From NCBI GenBank assembly GCA_014378155.1, contig JACMOF010000173.1, forward strand, positions 1 to 16,519: 16,519 nt of DNA, written 5' to 3'. Made by a program: the position numbers and the translations under genes. Under the pieces are notes generated by a model. The model worked only from the letters and a program-made list of their open reading frames with translations. It was not told the DNA's origin and made no database searches. The DNA comes from Caulobacter sp. (lineage in GTDB: Bacteria; Pseudomonadota; Alphaproteobacteria; Caulobacterales; Caulobacteraceae). Shown here in pieces: positions 6,497-14,006 of this stretch; position 1 is the first letter of the stretch, and every line of letters starts with the position of its first letter.

Positions 6497-6913
6497 TCAG
6501 CCGCCTGGCATGAGCGAGGCGGGCAGGGTGAGCCTGCGCTCCACGATGCGCAGCGCCGGCCCGTCGGGGCAGGCGCGGACCGTGAAGCCCATCTCGCATT
6601 CCAGGCGAATCGCCCGATCATTGTCGGCGCTCTCGATCGATTCCACGACCTTTGCGCCCCGGGCGCGCGTGTAATGCAGGACATGGTCGAGCAGGGTCCA
6701 GCCCAGACCCTTGCTCTTCATCTCCGAGCGCACCGAAAGGGCGACCTCGGCGCGTTCCGGATCGGCTCCGGTGGCGAGCATCGCCGTAGCGATCACCGTC
6801 TGCCCGTCCTCAGCAAAGGCCAGGAAGGTGATCGTGCGGCAATAGTCCACCTGGGTCATCATCGCCAGGCGGCCATCATCGGCGGCGCTCAGGCTGCTGA
6901 GGAACCGTAGCAC
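6497..6913 (-). CDS. GNAT acetyltransferase domain, fragment detached by frameshift
   Basis: This frame opens with GTG at 6913 and encodes 138 residues beginning LRFLSSLSAADDGRL, which is mid-domain for the acetyltransferase at the C-terminus of Pat-type proteins. It includes the acetyl-CoA-binding motif A region VRSEMKSKGLGWTLLDHVL (about 80-99) and a distal stretch ADNDRAIRLECEMGF typical of GNAT proteins. The missing first part of the domain is readable in another frame just upstream (6889-7020), and the synthetase gene before that ends at 7011. The three pieces in order make one continuous Pat-like protein. I therefore regard this not as an independent gene but as the tail of the neighbouring synthetase gene, lost by two single-base deletions or by sequence errors. 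Whether the fragment is translated on its own is unknown. Confidence 0.6.
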   Translation of the reverse strand: MLRFLSSLSAADDGRLAMMTQVDYCRTITFLAFAEDGQTVIATAMLATGADPERAEVALSVRSEMKSKGLGWTLLDHVLHYTRARGAKVVESIESADNDRAIRLECEMGFTVRACPDGPALRIVERRLTLPASLMPGG

Positions 6914-7020
6914 AGGTCCTCCGGCGTCAGATCGGCGAAGAACGTGGTGATCGCCGGCTCGTCGTCGGGGCGAACCGGGCGAACGTGGAGGGCCAGGCCA
7001 GAGCGGGTCTTCAGATCGGC
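6889..7020 (-). pseudogene. Bridging remnant: start of the GNAT domain in a third frame
   Basis: Read on the minus strand from 7020, this segment gives ADLKTRSGLALHVRPVRP followed by a stretch ending FFADLTPEDL, the conserved linker and first strand/helix of the GNAT domain in Pat-type acetyltransferases, before hitting TGA at 6891-6889. It has no start of its own. It overlaps the end of the synthetase frame (stop 7013-7011) and the beginning of the C-terminal GNAT frame (GTG 6913). Each join needs one extra base to restore reading, so at least two -1 shifts separate the three frames. Confidence 0.65.
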
Positions 7021-9188
7021 TGCGCAGTCAATGGCGCCGGCGCGATGACCATGCGTGTGCCTTGGCTGGCGTGCGCCGTTATGACGATCCGGGCGTCGAG
7101 CGCCAGGACGCCTTGGGCGTCGACCAGCAGGGGGTTGATGTCGAGCTCCAGGATATCGGGCAGGTCGACGGCGATCGCCGACAGCGCCTCCAGCACGGCG
7201 ATCACGCCCGACACATCGGCGGGCAGCTCATCGCGATAGCCCGCCAGGAGCCGCGATATACGGGTCCGGTCGATCATGGCGCGCGCCAGGGCGTCATCGA
7301 GTGGCGGCAGGCCGAGCGCCTTGTCGTTCAGGACCTCGACGGCCTTGCCGCCAGCCCCGACCATGATCACGGGGCCGAAGGTCGCGTCGTCGGCGATCCC
7401 GACGATCATCTCGTGGCTTCCCGCGCGGACGACCATGGTTTCGGCGGCGAAGCCCTTGATGTCGAACTCCGGATGCTCCCAGCCGATCCGCTCCGCCATG
7501 GCCCGTGCCGCCGCGACGGCCTCGTCGGCGTCGGCGAGGTCTAGAACCACGCCGCCGACGTCCGACTTGTGGCTGATCCGTGGGGAGATGATCTTGACGG
7601 CGTAGGGCGCTTTGAGCCCTTCACAGGCCTGGCCGACATCGTCGGCGGTGGCGGCGAACCGGGTCGGGACCACGGGAACCCCGTAGGCTGCGAGCAGCGC
7701 CTTGGCCTCGACCTCGCTGAGCAGGGTGCGGCCTTCGACACGCGCCGAAGCGATCAGCGCCTGGGCCGCAGCCTGGTCGCCGACCCCCTCGACACGACCG
7801 GTCGCAACGTCCGTCAAGCTCGCGCGGGCGCGTTGGGCAGCGACGAGGTAGCCGAACCCGCGGATCGCGGCGTCCGGCGTGTCGAACAGCGGAATCCTGG
7901 CCGCCGCGAAGATCGGGCCGACGGCCTGTCGATTGGTGTCGCCCAACCAGCAGGCCAGGATCGGCTTGAGCGATCGGCGCGCCGGCGCCTGCGTAAGGCC
8001 GGCGACCAGGTCCCTGGCGATTTCGTCAGGGGAGGAGAGGGCGGTCGGGCAGTTGATCACCAGGACCGCATCGACCCCGGCGTCCTCAAGCACGATATCG
8101 AGCGCCGCGCGATAGCGGCCGGCATGGGCGTCGCCCATTACATCAATCGGATGGCCATGCGACCAGCCTTCGGGAAGCGCGAGGTCGAGTTTTGAAAGCG
8201 TCTCCGGAGACAGATCGGCCAGTCTCGCGCCGGTGGAGGTCATGGCGTCGAGCGCCAGGATGCCCGCCCCACCGCCGTTGGTGACGATCGCCAGGCGGGA
8301 ACCGGGAATCGCCGATCGGGACGACAGGGCCGTGGCGGCGTCGAGCAGGCCGCTCAGCGTCTCGACCATGACGATGCCCGCGCGCTCGAACGCGACGGCA
8401 TGGACGTCGTAAGCCCCGGCCAAGGCGCCGGTATGGGAAAGCGCCGCCTTGCCGGCGGCCGCGGTTCGTCCTGCCTTCAAGGCGATCACCGGCTTGATCC
8501 GCGTCGCCGCTCGCGCCGCCGACATGAACTTGGCGGTGTTGGTCACGCCCTCGACGTACATCAGGATGGCGTCGGTGTGCGGGTCGGCGGCGAACAGGTC
8601 GATGAGGTCGCCCAGGTCCGCCTCGGCCATGTCTCCCACCGAAACGATCCCCGAAAAGCCGATATCCCGCGTCGAGGCCCAATCGACGATGCCGCTGATC
8701 AGGGCCCCGCTCTGGGAGATCAAGGCTAGGCGTCCGGGCGCGGCCGCGCCGCGCGCGAAGGAGGCGTTGAGCCGCGCCGGCGGAACCAGGAGGCCTAGGC
8801 CGTTTGGGCCGATGATCCGCAAGCCCGACGGCTTGGCCGCCGCCAGCATCGCTGCGCGCAGTCCATTGGCGTGAGTGATTCCGGAAGAAATCACGACCGC
8901 CACCTTCACGCCCCGCGCGCCAAGTTGAGCGATGACCTCAGGCACGGCAGGTCCTGGCGTGATCACCACGGCCAGATCGGGAACCGAGGCAAGACCCGCG
9001 ATACTGGCCGACCACAGGGCGCCGGCAACTTTCACCCGACGTGGATTGACGATGTGAACGGCGCCGGCAAAGCCCCCCACCATCAAGTTGGAAACCACAA
9101 CCTGTCCCACCCCGCCTGGACGGTCCGACCCGCCGACAACGACCACGGAGTCCGGTGACAGCAGCTTGGAAAGGTTGTGCAGGGACAT
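7011..9188 (-). CDS. ADP-forming acyl-CoA synthetase-like protein (Pat-type), lacking its GNAT domain in frame
   Basis: The 725-residue protein has a CoA-binding Rossmann domain (about 8-135, SVVVVGGSDRPGGVG), a succinyl-CoA-ligase-like domain (about 150-290, LALISQSGALISGIVDW), a second ligase-type subdomain (about 295-450) and an ATP-grasp domain (about 485-705). H252 in KAALSHTGALAG corresponds to the phosphohistidine of ADP-forming acetyl-CoA synthetases, and H540 in SPRISHKSDVGGV to the ATP-grasp histidine. Proteins with this layout fused to a GNAT domain are protein lysine acetyltransferases (Pat/PatZ) that tune acetyl-CoA synthetase and other enzymes. Here the frame stops right after the ATP-grasp domain at MVIAPAPLTAQPI, and the GNAT part continues in other frames. 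It may work as a stand-alone acetate/acyl-CoA ligase or be a broken Pat. It is transcribed divergently from fixL across a 208-base gap. Confidence 0.88.
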   Translation of the reverse strand: MSLHNLSKLLSPDSVVVVGGSDRPGGVGQVVVSNLMVGGFAGAVHIVNPRRVKVAGALWSASIAGLASVPDLAVVITPGPAVPEVIAQLGARGVKVAVVISSGITHANGLRAAMLAAAKPSGLRIIGPNGLGLLVPPARLNASFARGAAAPGRLALISQSGALISGIVDWASTRDIGFSGIVSVGDMAEADLGDLIDLFAADPHTDAILMYVEGVTNTAKFMSAARAATRIKPVIALKAGRTAAAGKAALSHTGALAGAYDVHAVAFERAGIVMVETLSGLLDAATALSSRSAIPGSRLAIVTNGGGAGILALDAMTSTGARLADLSPETLSKLDLALPEGWSHGHPIDVMGDAHAGRYRAALDIVLEDAGVDAVLVINCPTALSSPDEIARDLVAGLTQAPARRSLKPILACWLGDTNRQAVGPIFAAARIPLFDTPDAAIRGFGYLVAAQRARASLTDVATGRVEGVGDQAAAQALIASARVEGRTLLSEVEAKALLAAYGVPVVPTRFAATADDVGQACEGLKAPYAVKIISPRISHKSDVGGVVLDLADADEAVAAARAMAERIGWEHPEFDIKGFAAETMVVRAGSHEMIVGIADDATFGPVIMVGAGGKAVEVLNDKALGLPPLDDALARAMIDRTRISRLLAGYRDELPADVSGVIAVLEALSAIAVDLPDILELDINPLLVDAQGVLALDARIVITAHASQGTRMVIAPAPLTAQPI

Positions 9189-9396
9189 GGTGACCTAGGG
9201 CGGCGCGCGCGGCGCGTGAAAGCCCAGGGACTTGGCTCAGGCGGGCGCGGTCCGGCTATCCGTAGAGTCCCTCAATCGACCGGCGAGGCCGGTTGTCGTT
9301 TGCGCCACGCTCACCAGACGGGCATGGTTGATATCTGGTGCGCGGTCCGGGGCGTCCCGTCCGCGTCGCGCTCCAGCGATGCCTGGCGGAGGGCCC
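9189..9396. promoter_or_regulatory. Divergent intergenic region between the synthetase gene and fixL
   Basis: This 208-base region must hold promoters for both flanking genes. I find no TTGAT-N4-ATCAA box. A GC-rich inverted repeat, ACCGGC-GAG-GCCGGT (9279-9293), could be an operator or an RNA hairpin. An upstream in-frame ATG at 9232 would extend FixL by 55 unconserved, arginine-rich residues through this region and is not favoured. No confident -35/-10 pair is visible. Confidence 0.35.
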
Positions 9397-11280
9397 ATGC
9401 CAGACATCCTTCGCAGAACCCAGATCCTTGCGCAGGGCTACGGCGCCACGTTCGTTACGGTCCTGCTCGCGGCTCTGGTCGGTTGGGTTTTGCAAACCTG
9501 GTTCGGGCTTCGCTCGTCCTATCTCCTGTTCATGGTTCCGGTCGTCGCCGCCGCGGCGTTGGGCGGGGTCGGCGCCGGTGTATGCGCCGCTGTCCTGGGG
9601 TTGCTTGCGAGCTTGCTCATCAGTGGCGGCCTGTCGCCGCAAGGAGAAAGGTTGATCGAACCGATCAGCTTCGTGGTCGCCGCCAGTGGCGTGATCTTTA
9701 TCGGAAGCCGGATCGGGGGCTTCCGGCGGCGTGCCATCGCCAGCGAGCTGGGCGCCGAACACCGCGCCCAGGAAGCCGCCCGCGTGGCTCGCGAGCTCAA
9801 TTTGCTAATCGACGGCGCAACGGAATACGCGATCTACATGCTCGATCCGCAAGGTCGCGTGATGATCTGGAACGCGGGCGCCGAGCGTCTAAAGGGGTGG
9901 GAGGAGGGCGAGGCCTTGGGCCTCGATCTGTCGACCTTTTATCCGGAGGACGCCCGGCAGGCCGGAAAGCCTCAAGCCGATCTGGCGCGCGCTCGGGCGC
10001 AAGGTAAGTTCGAGGAGGAAGATTGGCGGCTGCGCAAGGATGGGTCGGAGTTCCTGGCTCATGTCTCGATCACCGCGCTGCTTGACGAGACCGGAGTCCT
10101 CCAGGGGTTCGCCAAAGTCCTGCGTGACATCACCGACCAGCGGGCCAGCGAGCAATCCTTGAGCGCGGGCGCCAACCATCTGCGGTCCATCCTCGCGACC
10201 GTCCCGGACGCCATGATCGTCATCGACCAGAGTGGATCCATCCTGTCGTTCAGCGCCGCAGCGGAGCGTCTGTTTGGCAGTCCGGAAGCGCAGATGCTGG
10301 GCCTTAACATCCGATGTCTCATGCCGCAGCCGGATCGCGAGCGACATGACGGCTACCTTGAACGCTACGTCACGACCGGCGAGCGGCGTATCATCGGTAT
10401 CGGTCGGGTGGTGGTCGGCATGCGGCGGGACGGATCCACCTTTCCCATGGAGTTGTCGGTCGGTGAGGCGGTCGGGGACGGGCAGAGGGTGTTCACCGGC
10501 TTCATCCGCGACCTCACCGAAAAACAGCGTACCCAAGCCCGACTAGAAGAGTTGCAGGCCGAACTCATCCATGTCGCCCGGGTCAGCGGCATGGGAGCCA
10601 TGGCCTCGACCCTGGCCCACGAACTCAACCAGCCGATCACCGCCGTGACCAACTATGTCGAGGCGGTGCGTGATCTGCTCGCCACGCCTGATCTGAACGA
10701 TATGCCGATGATCCGCGAAGCTTTGGCCGATGCCGCCGGCCAAGCCCTCCGGGCTGGCCACATCGTGAGACGTCTGCGTGATTTCGTCGCGAGAGGCGAG
10801 GTCGACAAGACTGCGGAAAATGTCGAGGCCTTGGTGCGTGAAGCCGCAGCCTTGGGCTTGATGGGCGCGCGCGAGAGTGGCGTGGCCTTGGAGTTTTCCC
10901 TCGATCCGGCGATTGGCGCCGTCCTGGTGGATAAGGTGCAGATCCAGCAGGTACTGATCAATCTGGCGCGCAACGCCGCGGAAGCGATGGCGGATCGTCC
11001 CGATCGGCGACTGTGGCTGTGTAGTCGCCCGGACGGTGAGAACCTGGTGCGGATCACCGTCGCTGATAATGGACCTGGCGTCGCGCCTGCTGCCGCCGAC
11101 GGACTGTTCACCGCCTTTGTCAGTACCAAGAGCGATGGCATGGGCCTGGGGCTGTCGATCTGTCGCACCATCGTCGAGGCCAATGGCGGCCGCATCTGGT
11201 TCGAGGCGCGTCCTGGCGGCGGCGCGCAGTTTCACTTCACGCTGGTCAGAGCAGAGCTGGAGCCTGGCGATGGCCGATAG
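9397..11280 (+). CDS. fixL: Oxygen-sensing histidine kinase FixL (membrane-anchored, heme PAS)
   Basis: Starting at ATG 9397 (preceded by GGAGG at 9388-9392) the product has 627 residues. About 15-105 form four hydrophobic segments of DUF4118 type, anchoring it in the inner membrane. A first PAS domain (about 135-245) precedes a second, heme-binding PAS (about 260-373). In the latter H317 of RHDGYLERY is the proximal heme ligand, and R323 and R337 (IIGIGR) keep the same spacing as Bradyrhizobium FixL H200, R206 and R220, the arginines that transmit O2 binding. The kinase core follows: H408 in [11 protein letters not shown]526 in the N-box, D557 in VADNGPGV, and GMGLGLS. O2 on the heme should inhibit autophosphorylation, and the deoxy form should phosphorylate FixJ. 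Its stop overlaps the fixJ start by 11 bases, implying co-translation. Confidence 0.96.
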   Translation: MPDILRRTQILAQGYGATFVTVLLAALVGWVLQTWFGLRSSYLLFMVPVVAAAALGGVGAGVCAAVLGLLASLLISGGLSPQGERLIEPISFVVAASGVIFIGSRIGGFRRRAIASELGAEHRAQEAARVARELNLLIDGATEYAIYMLDPQGRVMIWNAGAERLKGWEEGEALGLDLSTFYPEDARQAGKPQADLARARAQGKFEEEDWRLRKDGSEFLAHVSITALLDETGVLQGFAKVLRDITDQRASEQSLSAGANHLRSILATVPDAMIVIDQSGSILSFSAAAERLFGSPEAQMLGLNIRCLMPQPDRERHDGYLERYVTTGERRIIGIGRVVVGMRRDGSTFPMELSVGEAVGDGQRVFTGFIRDLTEKQRTQARLEELQAELIHVARVSGMGAMASTLAHELNQPITAVTNYVEAVRDLLATPDLNDMPMIREALADAAGQALRAGHIVRRLRDFVARGEVDKTAENVEALVREAAALGLMGARESGVALEFSLDPAIGAVLVDKVQIQQVLINLARNAAEAMADRPDRRLWLCSRPDGENLVRITVADNGPGVAPAAADGLFTAFVSTKSDGMGLGLSICRTIVEANGGRIWFEARPGGGAQFHFTLVRAELEPGDGR

Positions 11281-11905
11281 GCGAATGATCCACATCGTCG
11301 ATGACGACGAGGCAATCCGGCGCTCGGCCGGTTTCATGCTCAAGACATCGGGCTATGCGGTGACGACCTTTGCGTCGGGTGTCGCCTTCCTGAGCGCCGC
11401 CAAGACCGTCGAGCCGGGGTGCGTGCTTCTGGACGTCCGCATGCCGGACCTGGACGGCCTGGAGGTGCAACGCCAGTTGGCCGAACGGGGTGTCTCGATG
11501 CCGATCGTCGTGCTCACCGGCCATGGCGACGTGTCCATTGCCGTGCGGGCGATCAAGGCCGGCGCGGTCGACTTCATCGAAAAGCCGTTCGAGAAGATCG
11601 TCTTGTTGAGCGCCATCGTGGCGGCGTTCGAGCGGCTCGACGACGCCAACGGACGCTCGGCCCGCGCCACCGACGCCGCAGTGGCCATCGCGGCCTTGAC
11701 GGGGCGCGAGCAGGACGTCCTCGGAGGCCTGGCTCAGGGCCTGCCCAACAAGACCATCGCCTTCGATCTTGGCATCTCGCCCAGGACGGTCGAGGTGCAT
11801 CGCGCCAATCTGATGACCAAGCTGCAGGTCAACAGTCTGTCCGAAGCCCTGCGGATCGCTTTCGCAGCGGGGCTTCAGGATGGGCAGCCTAGGACCAATA
11901 CGTAA
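11270..11905 (+). CDS. fixJ: Response regulator FixJ (receiver plus LuxR-type HTH)
   Basis: The 211-residue protein has a receiver domain (about 6-122) with acidic pocket D11-D13, phosphoacceptor D55 in [12 protein letters not shown]83 in VLTGHGD and K105 in EKPF. A LuxR/NarL-type helix-turn-helix follows (about 143-200, [15 protein letters not shown] and [16 protein letters not shown]). ATG at 11270 was chosen over the longer upstream frame because GGAG at 11259-11262 sits at good distance and the receiver begins immediately after. It overlaps fixL by 11 bases. Phosphorylated FixJ is expected to activate fixK-type promoters; the fixK gene lies about 6 kb to the left on the opposite strand. 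All catalytic residues are present. Confidence 0.95.
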   Translation: MADRRMIHIVDDDEAIRRSAGFMLKTSGYAVTTFASGVAFLSAAKTVEPGCVLLDVRMPDLDGLEVQRQLAERGVSMPIVVLTGHGDVSIAVRAIKAGAVDFIEKPFEKIVLLSAIVAAFERLDDANGRSARATDAAVAIAALTGREQDVLGGLAQGLPNKTIAFDLGISPRTVEVHRANLMTKLQVNSLSEALRIAFAAGLQDGQPRTNT

Positions 11906-11979
11906 CGACGGCCTGGTAATGCCGTGCGACATGGTGCCCAAGCGTCACCTTTGTCAGGCCGCGTCCGACAGGCCCTAAA

Positions 11980-12390
11980 ATGAACCGCGATTTGATCCCG
12001 TCCGAGCAAAGTCGCCCCCAGGTGTTGCTGGTCGAGGATGACCACGGGGTCCGACGCTCTCTTCAATTGCTCTTGCGCGGCCGGGGCCTGGATGTCCGCG
12101 CCTACGCCTCGGGGGCGGCGCTGCTCGCTGACCCTCGTGCTCTATCGGCCGCCTGTCTGGTGGCCGACTACAAGATGCCGGAGCTGAGCGGGTTCGACGT
12201 TCTGAGGGGACTGCTTGATCTGGGCTGGACGGGCCAGGCGCTGCTGATCACCGGTTTTCATACCGCCGAACTCGTGGCGCGCGCTCACCAGGCGGGGTTC
12301 AGCGGTGTGGTCGAAAAGCCGCTGGTGGACAGCGTTCTGGTCGAGGCCGTGGAGCGACTGACCCGGGTCCCCCTCGATCCGGCGACCTAA
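11980..12390 (+). CDS. Single-domain response regulator, candidate FixT-like feedback inhibitor
   Basis: The 136-residue protein is a receiver domain with no output domain. Acidic residues E19-D20-D21, phosphoacceptor D63 in VADYKMPELSG, T91 in LLITGF and K113 in VEKPL are all present, so it can probably be phosphorylated. It follows fixJ by 74 bases on the same strand. In Caulobacter crescentus FixT, a receiver-only protein encoded in the fix locus, inhibits FixL autophosphorylation; position and size suggest the same role here. I recall an iron-sulfur-binding cysteine set for the Caulobacter protein, whereas only one cysteine (C59) is present here, so I leave the symbol blank. An alternative is a phosphate sink or a FixJ competitor. 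No FixK box is visible in the upstream gap, and the ribosome binding site is weak. Confidence 0.85.
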   Translation: MNRDLIPSEQSRPQVLLVEDDHGVRRSLQLLLRGRGLDVRAYASGAALLADPRALSAACLVADYKMPELSGFDVLRGLLDLGWTGQALLITGFHTAELVARAHQAGFSGVVEKPLVDSVLVEAVERLTRVPLDPAT

Positions 12391-12489
12391 GTAATAGTCC
12401 CAAATGCGCTCGCCGCGCCGGGTCGATATCCAAGGTGTGGATACACGCCGACCGGCTCTTGCTTGGTCCTGCGCCTTTGGAGATACGCC

Positions 12490-13524
12490 ATGGACAAGAC
12501 CATGAAGGCCGCCTCCGTGCGGTCGTTCGGCCAGCCGCTGGTCATCGAGGAGGTGAAGATCCCCAAGCCCGGCCGTGGCCAGGTCCTGGTGAAGATCGCC
12601 GCCTGCGGGGTTTGTCACACCGACCTTCACGCGGCGCATGGCGATTGGCCGATCAAGCCGTCTCCGCCATTCATCCCCGGTCACGAAGGGGTGGGAACCG
12701 TGGTGGCGGTCGGCGAGGGCGTCGAGCACGTTAAGGAAGGCGACAGGGTCGGCGTGCCCTGGCTGTTCTCGGCTTGCGGCCACTGCGTCCATTGCCTGGG
12801 TGGCTGGGAAACGCTCTGCGAGGCCCAGCAGAACACCGGATATTCGGTGAATGGCGCATTCGCCGAATATGTCGTCGCCGACGCCGAATATCTGGGTCAC
12901 TTGCCCGACAACATCGGCTTTCTTGAGATCGCGCCGATCCTCTGCGCCGGAGTCACCGTATACAAGGGCCTAAAGGTCACCGACGCCAAGCCGGGCGACT
13001 GGGTAGCGATCTCCGGGATCGGCGGCCTGGGCCACATGGCGGTCCAGTACGCCAAGGCCATGGGCTTCAAGGTCGCGGCCGTCGACATCGACGACGACAA
13101 GCTGAACCTGGCCAAGAGCCTCGGCGCGTCCGTTACCGTCAACGCCCGCAACATCGATCCGGGTCCGTTCCTGCAAAAGGAGATCGGCGGCGCCCAGGGC
13201 GTCCTGGTCACGGCGGTGTCGCCCACGGCGTTCGCCCAGGCGATGGGTATGGTCCGGCGCGGCGGAACGGTGGCGCTGAACGGCCTGCCCCCCGGCGATT
13301 TTCCCCTGTCGATCTTCGACACCGTGCTGCGCGGGATTACCGTCCGCGGCTCGATCGTCGGCACCCGCCTGGACCTCCAGGAGGCGCTGGCCTTCGCCGC
13401 CGACGGCCGGGTGAAGGCCATCGTTCACGCCGAGGGGCTTTCGAACATCAACAGCATCTTTGATCGTATGAGCCGTGGCGAGATCGAGGGCCGGGTGGTG
13501 CTCGATTTCCAGGATAACGCCTGA
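12490..13524 (+). CDS. adhP: Zinc-dependent NAD+ alcohol dehydrogenase (AdhP type)
   Basis: The 344-residue cytoplasmic enzyme is a medium-chain dehydrogenase. Catalytic zinc ligands are C42 (CGVCHTD), H65 with E66 (GHEGVG) and C152. The structural zinc site is C96, C99, C102 and C110 ([18 protein letters not shown], 93-110). The Rossmann motif is [17 protein letters not shown] (176-192), and D199 at the end of the second strand indicates NAD+ over NADP+. Such enzymes interconvert ethanol or other primary alcohols and aldehydes, and under oxygen limitation regenerate NAD+. ATG at 12490 has GGAGA at 12479-12483; the frame is open nine codons further upstream without support. Its stop shares one base with the start of the cytochrome gene (TGATG), so the two are coupled. 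The 99-base upstream gap shows no clear FixK box. Confidence 0.93.
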   Translation: MDKTMKAASVRSFGQPLVIEEVKIPKPGRGQVLVKIAACGVCHTDLHAAHGDWPIKPSPPFIPGHEGVGTVVAVGEGVEHVKEGDRVGVPWLFSACGHCVHCLGGWETLCEAQQNTGYSVNGAFAEYVVADAEYLGHLPDNIGFLEIAPILCAGVTVYKGLKVTDAKPGDWVAISGIGGLGHMAVQYAKAMGFKVAAVDIDDDKLNLAKSLGASVTVNARNIDPGPFLQKEIGGAQGVLVTAVSPTAFAQAMGMVRRGGTVALNGLPPGDFPLSIFDTVLRGITVRGSIVGTRLDLQEALAFAADGRVKAIVHAEGLSNINSIFDRMSRGEIEGRVVLDFQDNA

Positions 13525-13934
13525 TGAAGACGTTCAATGTCGCGACGCTGGCCACCGGCGTTCTGCTGGCCAGTCTGGTCGGAGCCTGCACGTTGGCCGG
13601 GGCCCAACCTCAACGGCCGCCGACCGGGATGTCTGGCGGCCAACGGATCGCGGAACGTAACTGCGGCGGCTGTCACGCGGTGGCGGCGGGCGACAGCAAG
13701 CTCGCCGATGCGCCGCCGTTCCGCACGCTGCATGATCGCTATCCGCCTGGCGGCCTCGACGTGATCCTGCAAGAGGGCATGTTGCGTCCCAGCCGCATGC
13801 CCGAGGAAGGCTCACCGCCGTCTCACCCGCGCATGCCGATGGCCGATCTCGACGATGACGAGGTCGCTCAGCTCAAAGCCTATCTGAGAAACCTCGATCC
13901 GCGCCCGCTGGCCATCCAACCGCCAAGCCGCTGA
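13524..13934 (+). CDS. Small secreted mono-heme c-type cytochrome
   Basis: The 136-residue protein begins with a signal sequence (about 1-27). C22 in LVGAC could be a lipoprotein cysteine, while AGA-Q at 25-28 could be a signal peptidase I site; I cannot decide between them. One heme-attachment motif CGGCH lies at 47-51, and M104 or M106 in HPRMPM is the likely sixth ligand, followed by the usual C-terminal helix (DDDEVAQLKAYLRNL, 110-124). It should act in the periplasm as an electron carrier. The one-base overlap with the alcohol dehydrogenase gene suggests joint expression, but that enzyme is cytoplasmic and NAD-linked, so direct electron transfer between them is unlikely. Confidence 0.88.
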   Translation: MKTFNVATLATGVLLASLVGACTLAGAQPQRPPTGMSGGQRIAERNCGGCHAVAAGDSKLADAPPFRTLHDRYPPGGLDVILQEGMLRPSRMPEEGSPPSHPRMPMADLDDDEVAQLKAYLRNLDPRPLAIQPPSR

Positions 13935-14006
13935 AGCTCGACGCCGGGCCAAGGCTTGCTGCACCGCTCAAGCAACTGAAGCTAGGTGGAGCGCATTGGA
14001 GATTTC

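Noticed and set aside
9232..9396. FixL start at 9232 or 9379
   Set aside because: Neither has a ribosome binding site, and the added residues are Arg/Pro/Ala-rich with no similarity; 9397 has GGAGG just upstream.
10543..11343. 266-codon minus-strand open frame opposite the fixL kinase domain
   Set aside because: The plus strand encodes unmistakable HisKA/ATPase motifs here; the minus translation is His/Arg/Gln-rich with no family resemblance.
12435..12446. GTGT-GGAT-ACAC inverted repeat before the alcohol dehydrogenase
   Set aside because: A 4-bp stem is too short to separate from chance, and it matches no operator that I know.
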